Source: Vitrella brassicaformis | Lineage: Eukaryota > Sar > Vitrellaceae | Length of the DNA: 64,000 bases | Reading direction: 5' to 3' | Assembly (NCBI GenBank): GCA_001179505.1 | Contig: CDMY01000542.1 | Location: 82,154-146,153 of the forward strand | Part shown: in pieces, positions 13,514-23,700 of the stretch | Layout: each line of letters opens with the position of its first letter | How positions within the stretch are numbered: the stretch's first letter is position 1 | Notes under the pieces: model-generated | The model's database searches: none | What the model saw: only the letters and a program-made list of their open reading frames with translations | What the model was told of the DNA's origin: nothing | Translations under genes and position numbers: made by a program

Positions 13514-16500
13514 CTCATGCGATGCAGAACTCATCGAGCGTCTCGCCTGACATGTCCGAACAATTCACCTGCACACCACACCACACCAGACAAACAAAGA
13601 TGAGTCCACACCCTCCCTCCCTCCATCCCTGCGCGTCCATCCGTACGCACCACGTCAAGTGTGAGGTTGTCTGTGTGGCTCCACATGGCGTCCATCTGTT
13701 CCTTCCACTCGTGTATGGCCTGGACCTCCGCTTCGGTCAGCGAGGGCTCAGACAAACTCACCAGAGACACGCTGCTCTGACTGGTGAGAACCGACTTCGT
13801 GGAGCTCTCAACATCCTGCAGACAGACAGACAGACAGACAGGTGGCCGGTGGTGCTGATAGTCATGTGCTCACCGGTTCGTCGAAGCTTGTGGTGAATGT
13901 GTCCACACGGCAAATGAAGTTGGCGACAAACAACACGCTGGCCGAGTGCTGACACACGCGAACAACAACAACACACACAACCATGCCGCCGATCGTGTGA
14001 GAACTACCTTTGTGGGGTCGAGTGCTTGCAGGAATGTGGCCACATTGGCGAGAAAGGCATGCAGCGACGAAGAACACACGACGTGGCGGATGAGCAGCGC
14101 TGCGTGCACGTCGATGCAGAGATGGATGTGCGTCAGGTTGGGGTAGGCCGTCAACACACCGGGAGACAGCACGGCGTCCAACCGGCTCAGCTACAATTCA
14201 ACACATACATACATACATCCGCGGATCCCATCCACACATGGCATGGCACTGTGTGTCCCTCCCTCCCGTGTCTCTGCCTCTTTTCTCACCTTGATGTGCA
14301 GCATGCTGAGTGTGGTGCCGCCCCTGGCATTGAAAAACGACCAAAACTCACACGACGGGTTGAGGACCTCACCCACAGACTCCAGCGTCTCGCAGCTCCG
14401 CAACGCCACAGCCTGAATGCAATGGAATGCAGTCACGCAAGGCACATCCAACCATCCGTCCCCACACGACCTCTCACAATAAATATACATTCCCACCTGG
14501 TCTCTGCCAAAGCTGATGGGCGTCACCAATCCGTCGATTTGTGGATTTGTGTCATGTGAAGTCTGCGATGCGCTGCCTCCGCTGTTGCTGCCGGGCGAGC
14601 TCACGTGGCGGATGTCACGGGGCTCCGGTGTGTGCAGCATCGGGACCGGAGGCGGCAGCGGGTCTCGGTCAACACCCATGGCTGTGTCGGTGAGTGGTGA
14701 TGGCGGGGGTGAGATCATGGTGATTGATGGGATGTATTCGAGGCCGACCAGACTGGCGCTGGCCAGCGAGGGGACGGTCGACAGCTGCTGCATCACCACA
14801 CACACATTGGTAGGGGTCGGCCGACGACGCGTGGCCTACATGGCAGACAGACGGACAGACAGACAGACACGCAGTCACACATCCAATGTCATCCATCCGT
14901 CGTGGTGTCCATGTTGGCGGTGGCTCACGTGTGGCTGCATGATCTTGATGTGGCATGTGTGCATTTGCTTGAGGCTGGACAGGCTGCCGATGTCCTGCAG
15001 TTCCCTCGGACACGACGAGAAGACCACCTTCAGCACCCGCAGCCCAGCCACACACTGCCGAACACAGCGCAGAAAATGGCACCTGCGTTGGACTCCCCAC
15101 CCACCCTCAATTGCTCACCCTGAGCGAACTGACGCTGGCCGATGAGCTGTCGTTGGCTGAGCAGCCGACCTCCATGTGCAACACTGCACCACCACCAATA
15201 TTGAAATGAAATGCAGAGTCATTGCAGACAGGCAGACAAGCTGTCCTCTCTGGTGCTGTGCTCATGGTGCCGTGCCAGTGAGGTTGGGAGCGTGTGCCAG
15301 CAGCCCCAGCGACTCGAACGGCAAGAGAGACACCGACAGCCGTGTGAGCCCTGAAAGCCGGTTCAGGCCCGACGTCATGTTGGACTGGTTGGACTGCAGC
15401 ACACGATGGTGTGCCGACACCAGCAGCGCCCTGCCGTGCGCTGGAGCGATGAGCGCCCGGCCGCACGTGTGCAGCGCAGGGAGGCCATTGGCGACGTCGG
15501 TGAGGGATGTGAGGAAGGGTGGCAGGAGATAGCCCTCTGACGACTGATGGGACTGCCCGGACTGGAGAATGTTGCCGCAGCCCACCAGTGCCAGCTCCTG
15601 AAGGCCGTCGTTGTGCTTGCTGATCATCGTCACACCGAGCTGCAACATGAAGACACAGTGACAACACAGAGGGGGGGCTTNNNNNNNNNNNNNNNNNNNN
15701 NNNNNNNNNNNNNNNNNNNNNNNNNNNNNNNNNNNNNNNNNNNNNNNNNNNNNNNNNNNNNNNNNNNNNNNNNNNNNNNNNNNNNNNNNNNNNNNNNNNN
15801 NNNNNNNNNNNNNNNNNNNNNNNNNNNNNNNNNNNNNNNNNNNNNNNNNNNNNNNNNNNNNNNNNNNNNNNNNNNNNNNNNNNNNNNNNNNNNNNNNNNN
15901 NNNNNNNNNNNNNNNNNNNNNNNNNNNNNNNNNNNNNNNNNNNNNNNNNNNNNNNNNNNNNNNNNNNNNNNNNNNNNNNNGGGGGGAAATAGGCATTTGT
16001 GACCTCTGTGATGTTTGGGCATTCGATGAATGACAGCCGCATGAGAGAGGGGCGGCAGGCAATCAGGGCCGTCAGATCCTCATCGTCGCTGCAGAAAACC
16101 ACACGTGGACATTTGTGTGCAGGGAACGGAACGGCGGATTTTTCTTTCTTCCTTGCCCACATGTCAGAGTGTGTGAGTGTCAGTTCTTCAAGATTCGATG
16201 CCAGCACATAGCTGACAGGGATGTATAACTCGCCTGTGAGAGAGAGGTTCCTGCCGCACATCACAGCGGCCTTCAACCTGACACACACAAGAGACAATTG
16301 AAGAGCCCATTGACCATCCGCAGATCCTTGGCTGATCACCGACCAGTCGGGCCACTTGTGTCTCAGCTTATGCACGGTCGTGTCCTTGGCACTTCTCACA
16401 TCTCGCGTATCAATCTCCACGACAGCGTTGCTCTCGCTCTGCCAGAAAGTTTCTTGTTCCAGCGCCTCCCTCGACGTCTTGTCGGCTGCCGACAGCGCCG

Positions 16501-16709
16501 CCAGTTTCTGAGGGACACAAACCAACGCAGCCAGGGCAGAGGGAAGGAACGCAGTGAGAGGCGTCAAGAGGTTTTTGTACGTCGAAGGAAAGTGCGGGAA
16601 GCAGGGCGGAGCGGGTGACGTCAGAGGGCAGCGAGCAGGCGGGGCTGTCATCTGTGCAGTCCATGGGGCGGTGGTCAATGGACGACGCAGCCAAACAAAC
16701 ACGCTTCAT
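13514..16709 (-). CDS. Leucine-rich-repeat-like protein, interrupted by assembly gap
   Basis: Leftward from an ATG at 16709, exons contain repeating Leu-rich units: NLEELTLTHSDMW, LTALIACRPSLMRLSFIECPNI, LQELALVGCGNILQ, LSGLTRLSVSLLPFESLG, LRVLKVVFSSCPRELQDIGSL, LHIHLCIDVHAALL-like and VLTAYPNLTHIHL segments. The LxxLxLxxCxxI spacing matches cysteine-containing LRRs of the AMN1/F-box type. No F-box or other catalytic domain is visible, but part of the protein is hidden by the 300-N gap. A proline-rich spacer (near 14640-14720) interrupts the repeats. The last exon ends at a TGA at 13514. The first intron and its flanks resemble an intron of the ferrochelatase gene 2.4 kb away. Likely a protein-binding scaffold or ubiquitin-ligase adaptor; function unproven. 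Confidence 0.7.
15681..15980. other. Assembly gap of exactly 300 N
   Basis: Three hundred Ns replace sequence inside the leucine-rich-repeat-like gene. Both edges are G runs (seven Gs before, six after), which suggests a homopolymer or GC-rich sequencing failure. The round length may be nominal rather than measured. Confidence 0.98.
16500..16572. repeat. Copy 1 of an intron/exon segment shared with ferrochelatase gene
   Basis: On the minus strand this is the 3' part of the first intron of the leucine-rich-repeat-like gene plus the first bases of its next exon. It is closely similar to 18934-19017 in the ferrochelatase gene. Both copies share a CTCTTSACGCC stretch, a CCTTCCCTCTGCCCT stretch and GTTTGTGTCCCTCAG, followed by exon sequence AAACTGGC. 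The copies differ by small insertions. Confidence 0.85.
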
Positions 16710-16745
16710 GCCGCCCGGGCCAAACAAACGCGCTTCGCCGCCGCG

Positions 16746-16755
16746 CCTTTTGAAG
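16746..16755. promoter_or_regulatory. CCTTTTGAAG motif in divergent spacer
   Basis: The 10-mer lies in the 112-nt spacer between starts at 16709 (-) and 16822 (+). The same 10-mer, inverted, lies in the 59576/60002 spacer, and near matches lie in the 33942/34157 and 42646/42788 spacers. A promoter role is inferred from placement only. Confidence 0.4.
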
Positions 16756-16821
16756 ATCGCCGAGGCGCCACGCGTAAATCGACACAACAAACCTGGCCAC
16801 GGCGAGAGATCTGTGGAAACC

Positions 16822-18293
16822 ATGGATGACACTGACTATGCAGCCGCTGCCGAGTTGTTGCAGCGGCTCGATGCACTGCAGGTGAGCGAAGAACACACAA
16901 CTGCATGGACACTCACCGTATTTTCCCGGCGCTTTCTTTGTCAGGAGGAGCACTCTTCGCTCACGGAGCAGCTGCTATCCCTGAGAGCCGACAACGAAGG
17001 TCTGGTTTCTTTCTGGCATTCACATGAAGGCATCTATTTGTCGCCGATATCTTGGCTGTGTGCCTGTCTGCAGGTCTGACGCAACAGCTGAAGGAGTGTG
17101 AGAGTGCGGAGGGGAGGCTGCAGCATCTCATCCACCAGCACCAGGTCACCAGCCTCAAGAAGGAGCAACAGACGTCTGCACTCACCATAGAGGAAAGTCA
17201 GTACTGACTGACCAAGCACCTCATTGCACGATTCATCCTCACCGCTGTGTGTGTGTGTTTCTGTGTTAACTGCCACCCGTCGATTCGATGACATCGACCA
17301 GTGCGTCAGCGGGGCGAGAGTGAGCGGCTGCAGAAAGAGATGCGGCTCCTCGACGACCAGACACAGGCAGTCATCACCGAGGAGAGCCAATACAGGTACG
17401 TATCTGCACGCCGACAAAGGGCGAGGGAGGTGGGCCAGCCATTTGATGGCTTATGGTCACATGGTGTATTCTGTGTCTGTCTGGTGTGTTGCATTGCACG
17501 TGTGTCAGGTTGAGTGTTCTGCAGCAGTTGGGTGCGTTGCGTGAGATGATTGACGGCAAGTGGGCCGACAGGCTCCGCGAGGCACAGACGCTGAGGGACA
17601 CGAAGGCCAACCTGCAGACACAACTCACACAACTACAAATCGCACGGTCAGCACTGTGGGCAAATCGATAGACAGGAGAGAGAAAACACACTCACTGAGT
17701 GTGTTTGCGTGTGTCTGTCAGAGAGGACAAGCAGCGTAACATGGATGAGGCGCAGCAGCGGGCGGCCGCCATCCTCAACCGCACCGAATCACTCAAGACA
17801 CAACTGCAGAACATCAAACAGGAACACCATGGTGAGAATCAGAGAACGGGGACACCAGTGGGGCGCTGGCAACACGCCATTCATTATCTCTCTCTCCGTG
17901 TCTGCCTGTGTCTTTGGTGGCAGCGATGAAGAATCAGACCAATGCACTCAAACGTCAGGTTGACTACCACAAGAACCGTAAGCGACAGAGACCAACAGAG
18001 ATAAGGTATATTTGTTTGGCTGCATGAGTGCGTCTGGTGTGTGTCAGGCCGTGCTCAGGTGCAAAGCAAATATCGCGACGAGCTGGCGCAGAAGAAGGCC
18101 GAGCATCAACACATCAGCGAGAAGCAGCAGCACTACGAGCAGAGGCTCGACGCCGTCTCGCTCGAACACGCCGCAGTGCAAGAGAGAGCCAGACGTCTCG
18201 GTGGGTGGGCAGGGATGTATGCACTGCACGTGTGTGTGGGTGTACGTGTACGTTTGTGTGTCAGGTATTCCCGTCCCGCGTCCCCAAGAGTGA
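16822..18293 (+). CDS. Coiled-coil protein of unknown function
   Basis: Exon 1 (16822-16881) encodes MDDTDYAAAAELLQRLDALQ, and about eight further small exons follow (16945-16999, from 17074, and so on to 18293). Almost the whole protein is predicted heptad-like helix rich in Gln, Glu, Lys, Arg and Leu: EEHSSLTEQLLSLRADNEG, LQKEMRLLDDQTQAVITEE, LREAQTLRDTKANLQTQL, RAAAILNRTESLKTQL and RDELAQKKAEHQHISEKQ. Such a rod could be a cytoskeletal, basal-body or kinetochore component, but nothing in it identifies a family. An open frame extends upstream of the chosen ATG to about 16615, but that part overlaps the neighbour's first exon on the other strand and has no coiled-coil character. The stop at 18291-18293 is in the last small exon (IPVPRPQE). 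Confidence 0.75.
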
Positions 18294-18631
18294 GTACGAA
18301 TCGTGTCGAGGAAGGGGGTTGATGGCCATGCAGCAAGCCACACGCATGGTCCATCTGGCTATCCACCACATCGCATCAGCACACTCACTAACAGACTCTT
18401 CATGTACACATCATGATGTGATTGATGTACACATACTCGTCAACATACGTCAGTGTCAGACTGAGCGAGTGAGTGAGTGAAGGTCCGGTCCGCCTAGCTG
18501 TACAAATGCCCGCCAGCCTCCCTGCGCAGCCGGACTGCCTACTATTCACAATGAATAAGCACTATCAAAAATTCTCGTCTACGTCACGAACCATCAGACC
18601 GCACCCACAGGCACTCACCAGCCATAATATA
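18294..18631. other. Convergent spacer
   Basis: About 340 nt between two converging stops. It includes a GAGT repeat near 18466-18481 and otherwise nothing recognisable. No gene is supported. Confidence 0.6.
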
Positions 18632-20503
18632 TCATATCCAGCCTCTCAGGTTGCGGTCAACCACCGCCTCCAGCACCTGCATGCCCAACTCGCTGTCATT
18701 CAAAGCGGGGATGTACCGCAGCTCGCCCTCGCCGCCCGTTAGGTGGGCGAACAGCTCTTTGTACTCTCGACCCACCTCGTCCACCGTCTCCAGGCAGTCT
18801 GACGAGGGAGGGGAGAAGGTACACAAATGACGGTGTGAAGGATGGATGGGTAGGTGAAGGGCATACACACCCACCTGATGAGAAGCCTGGGCATATGGCG
18901 TCGACCTTCCTCACGCCAGCCTTTGACAGCTCAGCCAGTTTCTGAGGGACACAAACCAAACCAACGCAGGGAGGCAGAGGGCAGAGGGAAGGAATGCAGT
19001 GACAGGCGTGAAGAGGTGGGTCTTTGTGTGTGTTGTGGTACGTACGTCATCGAAGTAAGGCTGCAGCCACTCAGCAGGGCCAAAGCGGGACTGGAACACC
19101 ATCTCCAGCTGGCCATCCTGACATCATCGATGCACCAAGAAGGTGAGCTCGCTCGTGTGTGCGTGTACCAATACTGGTTTACCTTGATGCCCAGCTCCTC
19201 TCGGATCAGCCGTGTGGTCTTCTTGCAGAAGCACTCGTACGGATCACCCACTGTGGTCAGCCGGTCTTTGGGTATGCCGTGGTAGGACACTAACAACCTG
19301 TTGGCCACATACCATACACACAGAGGGATGGCATGGCATGGTGGATGAGGGGAGTGATCCAATGACTGACATTTGTGTGTATGTGTGTCTGTATGTGTGT
19401 GTGTGTGTGTGTGTGTCATCTCACCTTTCGCCCTTGCCGTGTTTCTTCCAGAACTGCCTCACAGACTCCGCGATTGCCTTGACGTACACAGGCTCCTCCA
19501 CATAGCCATTCACGATCCGAACATCAGGGTGATACCTACCGTAGCCACACACACACACGCATACACACCACAGCTGCACCATGTCATGTCATGTGTGGCG
19601 TCAACAAAGCACCTCCAGAGCATCATCTCCTCAAACAGCTTGTCGAATATGCTGGCCGTCGTGGCTTCAGCTGGCTGAGGGTATAGAGGAATCACCAGCA
19701 GCCGCCTGCAGCCGCCCTGCTGCAGCCGTCGCAACGCCTGGTGGATGGAGAGGGGCCCGCTGCCGCCATAGCGCATCGCAACGTCCACTTGAAACTTCGA
19801 CTCAGGATGCCTGTTGTGTTGGACCAACAGAGCAGCAGGGAGGGATATACATACAGACCATCTCTCTCTTGCCTGCCTCCAATCTCTCTCTGTCTGTCCC
19901 CGGGTGGCTGACCGTTTCTGCAGGGACGTTTGGAGTTTTTCTGCCTTGCTGACGGCAGTTGCCACGAGAGGTGATCCTTTCTCCGTCCAGACTTTCTGGT
20001 ACTTGAGTGCCGAGGCCTTGCTCCGGAACGGCAGGATGAACAAATAGAGGATGGGCAGCCACAGGATCCTTGGGAGGTCCACCACACGCGTGTCCGACAG
20101 AAACTCTGTATACACCAACCACAACCACACACACAAGCAGCACATGAGAGAAAGAATGGTCCATTTGCTTTGCTCATGGGATGGCGTATATGCCCTTACG
20201 GTATGTACCTCTGAGATATCGAAACAGAGCCGCGTAGGTTGGCGAGTCGGGAGAGCCAAGGTTCACCAATAACACGCCGATGATGGGTGAATCGGCCGTC
20301 TGGTGGAACACATTCGCCCTGAGATCTTCTTCGGATGCGGCGGGATCTGTCATCTGCCGCTTCTTCTGCCGGGCAATGAAACCTCCTCGAAGCTCCAGCA
20401 GGCCTCTCCGGCTGGTCATCAGCCTGTTGTGACTGCTTGTCGTCGCAAAGCACTCAAGCCAACACGCGGCGAGAAGCGGCGCCAGCATGAATCGCCACAT
20501 CAT
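18632..20503 (-). CDS. hemH: Ferrochelatase with plastid-type leader
   Basis: Ferrochelatase inserts ferrous iron into protoporphyrin IX, the last step of haem synthesis. Eight exons (20503-20209, 20105-19913, 19810-19613, 19535-19425, 19297-19183, 19117-19046, 18941-18875, 18798-18632) sum to 1218 nt, 405 residues. Landmarks: GVLLVNLGSPDSP, MRYGGSGPLSIHQAL, LLVIPLYPQ, LLVSYHGIP (active-site His), GDPYECFCKKTTRLI, FQSRFGPAEWLQPY and ICPGFSSDCLET. The N-terminus MMWRFMLAPLLAACW is a signal peptide followed by a basic Ser/Arg stretch, as in proteins sent to complex plastids. An in-frame ATG at 20566 is possible, but the one at 20503 places the hydrophobic segment at the extreme N-terminus. One intron is shared with the leucine-rich-repeat-like gene. 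Confidence 0.95.
18934..19017. repeat. Copy 2 of the shared intron/exon segment
   Basis: On the minus strand this is the 3' part of the ferrochelatase intron between 19046 and 18941 plus the first bases of the next exon. It matches 16500-16572. The exon side encodes KLAELSKAG here and KLAALSAAD in the other gene. Confidence 0.85.
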
Positions 20504-20579
20504 CTCGGGCCCGCTTCTTTGTGCATCTGCTTCCTGCTTCTTTGTCTGCAGCGGTTTGGGGAGCACTTCTTTGTCAGAT

Positions 20580-20589
20580 GCGAGCTTTG
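20580..20589. promoter_or_regulatory. GCGAGCTTTG motif in ferrochelatase/membrane-protein spacer
   Basis: This variant of the GCGAGCTTAG motif lies in the spacer between divergent starts at 20503 and 20777. Function is inferred from recurrence in other divergent spacers. Confidence 0.4.
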
Positions 20590-20776
20590 AGGGATTTTTT
20601 AGTTGGAAGGTGCACCCACTATTCGAGCGGCGTTGAGGAACGGCGCGGCACGCTAAGCGACAATCAAAACAAAGAGGCCTGGCAGTCTGTCTGTCTGTTC
20701 TGGGCCTGCCTCCCTCCTGCCCTCCCTTCTTTCTCCCCTATTTACTTGTGTGGTCTGTCTGCCGGCAACACAGATA

Positions 20777-23700
20777 ATGGGGCGGCAGGCGCCTCCCAGG
20801 ATGGTGACCACAGCAGCAGTGAATCTCGCCCTCGTGGGCGCCCTCGCCGTCCTCACAGCAGCAGGTACGCAAGCCATACACAGCACGGCCACAAGTGGCA
20901 GCGTCGTGGAGGAAACAAACCCAACGGCCGGCCCGGCTTTGTCTCTCTGGGTGTGTGGTGTCCTGCAGGAGCGTTGCCCAGGAACGTGGTGACGTCTGTG
21001 TCGTCTCCTGGTTCTGACTGGTGGCAGCGGCTCAAGGACGGCCCTGTGGACTTCAGCCGGCCTTTGGGCTTCACGCGTTTGGAGGTGCCGGTTCGCTCTT
21101 TGGACGGGCTCAAGGGGGGCTGGCCGGGCTGTGTGGTGTCCGACTGGCTGGAGGAGTCGGGCGTCTACTGCAAGCAGAGGATGGACGACTTCTTCCCCAT
21201 GACCTACAGAGCCACCATCGTCGCCGTTGCGGAGGGCGCAAAATTCTCAGGTGAGGGAGAGGGCACACACACACACACACACACACACGGACACAGAGAT
21301 GGACGGGAGAGTGTGGGAAGAGGAGGCGACACGCTTGTGTGGTCGTGTGGTGGTGTTTGGTGTGTGCAGGTTGGGCCAACTACGAGACAGCCGAGCAGAT
21401 CGCTGCGGCCCAGGATGTCGCCGGCAGCACATACCCCGAGGAGTTCCTCATCGTTGACGAGGTGGTCGAGCTCGCCGCACCAGGGGAGAAGAAGCCAAAC
21501 TACGACCACGTAAGCAACCAACCGCCTCTCACCACCCCTAACGGCCACGGCCAGACACACCCTCTCCTCCCGCATCGCTTTTGCTCTTGTGTGTTCAGGG
21601 GTTCTGGCTGATCCCAATTAACCCGACTGGCAAGGAGGGCACCCCCACACTGTTCCCGTCCTACTGGCCCGACAACTGGATGACGCCCCACAACTTCGAG
21701 AAGGGAAATTTTTACATGCGCTTTGAGGTCCTCGACCAGCCCAGCGAGTCGCCCGTGGCCTTCCAGCTCTGCATCTGGCAGGGCGGCCTCTGCACCGACT
21801 GCGCCGAGGCTTGCAGCCCCGCAGCACCGAACAGCCTCATCTACGACAGCGGCAGCGACCAGGACGGTAAGCTGACATGGGGTACCCGCCAGCAACTCGT
21901 CTGTGTGCTGCATGTGCTCCTCGGTGTGTTCAGATGGTGAGGTGGCCGTGACTGAGAGCGAGAAGTTCGAGGTCCGCCCCATGGCTGACGGGAAGAAAGA
22001 GGAGGTCGACCTCGAGGGCCCACCACCCCCGGCACACGCACACCAGAACGGCCAGGAGGGCAAGCAGCAGCAGCAGCAGCACCAGCCGCCCAAGGCACAG
22101 GAACAGAAGCAGCAGCAGAATGGCCAGCCCCCCAAGAAGCAAGACGGACAGCCACCCAAGGCCCAGAAGCAGCAGCAGCAGAAGGGTCAGGGTCAGGGTC
22201 ACGGAGAGGGTCAGGGTCAGCAGCAGCCACCCAAGGCCAAGGAGCAGGCCCAGCAGAAAACGTCACAGCAGCCGGCGGCAACAGCCCAGGCAGTGGCCAT
22301 GGCGAAGGCAAAGGAGAATGGCGAGGCCCCCAAGGCTCAAAAGCAGCAGGAGCAGAAGCCCCCCAAGGCTCAGAAGCAGCAAGACTGGCAGCAGGATGGT
22401 CAGCAGGACTGGCAGCAGGATGGCCAGCAGCAGGGTCAGCAGGACTGGCAGCAGCCCGCCCCCGCCCCCGCCGCGCCAGCACCTGGACCGGAGCAGCAGC
22501 CCCAGCAGGACGGCCAGCAGCAGGACTGGCAGCAACAGGACTGGCAGCAGCCCCCCCAGCAGTGGCCACAGCAAGACGGACAGCCAGAGGATGGTGCTGG
22601 TGCCCCGCCTCCCCTCTCCGAGGTGGCGGGCATCGTCCAGCAGGCGCCCAACTCTCACATCGTCACTGGGGTGTCCGTGCCGTCCAAGGAGTTCTGGAAC
22701 AAGCCCGGCAAGGCGTTCGACTGGGCGGCCGCACCCAAGTCGGTCTTCCGCTTCGAGACCAAGACCTTCGCCTTCGACTCACTTGACGGCCTGACCAAGG
22801 GGGAGGGGTGCATCGTGAGCAACATCGACGAGGGCGACATCTTCTGCCCTGAGGAGGTGCTGGACGACTTCCTGCCGATCACATACAGGGCGAGCATTGT
22901 GGCTGTGGCGCGGGATGAGGAGTTCTCTGGGTGGGTCAACTACATGGACAACAAGACGCTCGCTGCGGCGCGGAACAAGACGGGCAACAGCGGTGAGTTC
23001 CTGCTGCTCGACGAGACAGTGGAGGTGCCCAAGGGAAAGACCGACAAGGACTACATGAAGGTGCAGCACGGTAAGTGACACCAGAGAGAGAGAGAGAGAG
23101 AGGGAGGGATAGAATGTGCGTCTATCGGTCGCCTTTCGTCTCCGTGTGTGATCAGGTTTCTGGTTCCACCACATCGGTGAGGCGGAGGGCGGCGACGGCA
23201 CCCCCAAGTACTGGCCTTCCAACTGGACAGCCCCGTACGACTACTTCAACGGCCGGTTCCACATGCGGTTTGAGGTCCTGGACATGCCGTCCAAGAAGCC
23301 CGTGGCCTTCCAGACCTGCCTGGCCGAGTGCGGTGACCTCGACTGCCCACAGGTCTGCACCGTCGCCCACCACGCCGTGGCCAACATCGACCGATGTACG
23401 TCTGACAGACTGACAGACTGACTGACAGACAGAGAGACAGACAGACAGAGGGGAGACGTCATGCCTATGGTCTCTGTTGTTGTGTGTGTGTGTGGTCAGA
23501 TGCAACGGAGCCTGAAGTTGACACGCCATACGTGGTGAGACACGCTATCAATATGACCACTCAAACGCTCTCAATGCACCACCCCACCCACCATCCTCTC
23601 TGTCCTGTCCTGCCTTGTCCGCTCTCTCTCTCTCAGGAGGCCCTCAACAAGATGACGGATGCCGAGAAGGCCGACGAGCGGTTCCCCAAGAACGCCGTGG

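Noticed and set aside
15107-16062. Frames running through the N block
   Set aside because: The Ns only look open because unknown codons are not stops.
22120-22800. Leu- and Ser/Arg-rich frames opposite or shifted to the Gln-rich linker
   Set aside because: CAG repeats stay open in all frames; only the frame joining the flanking repeats has exon phase support.
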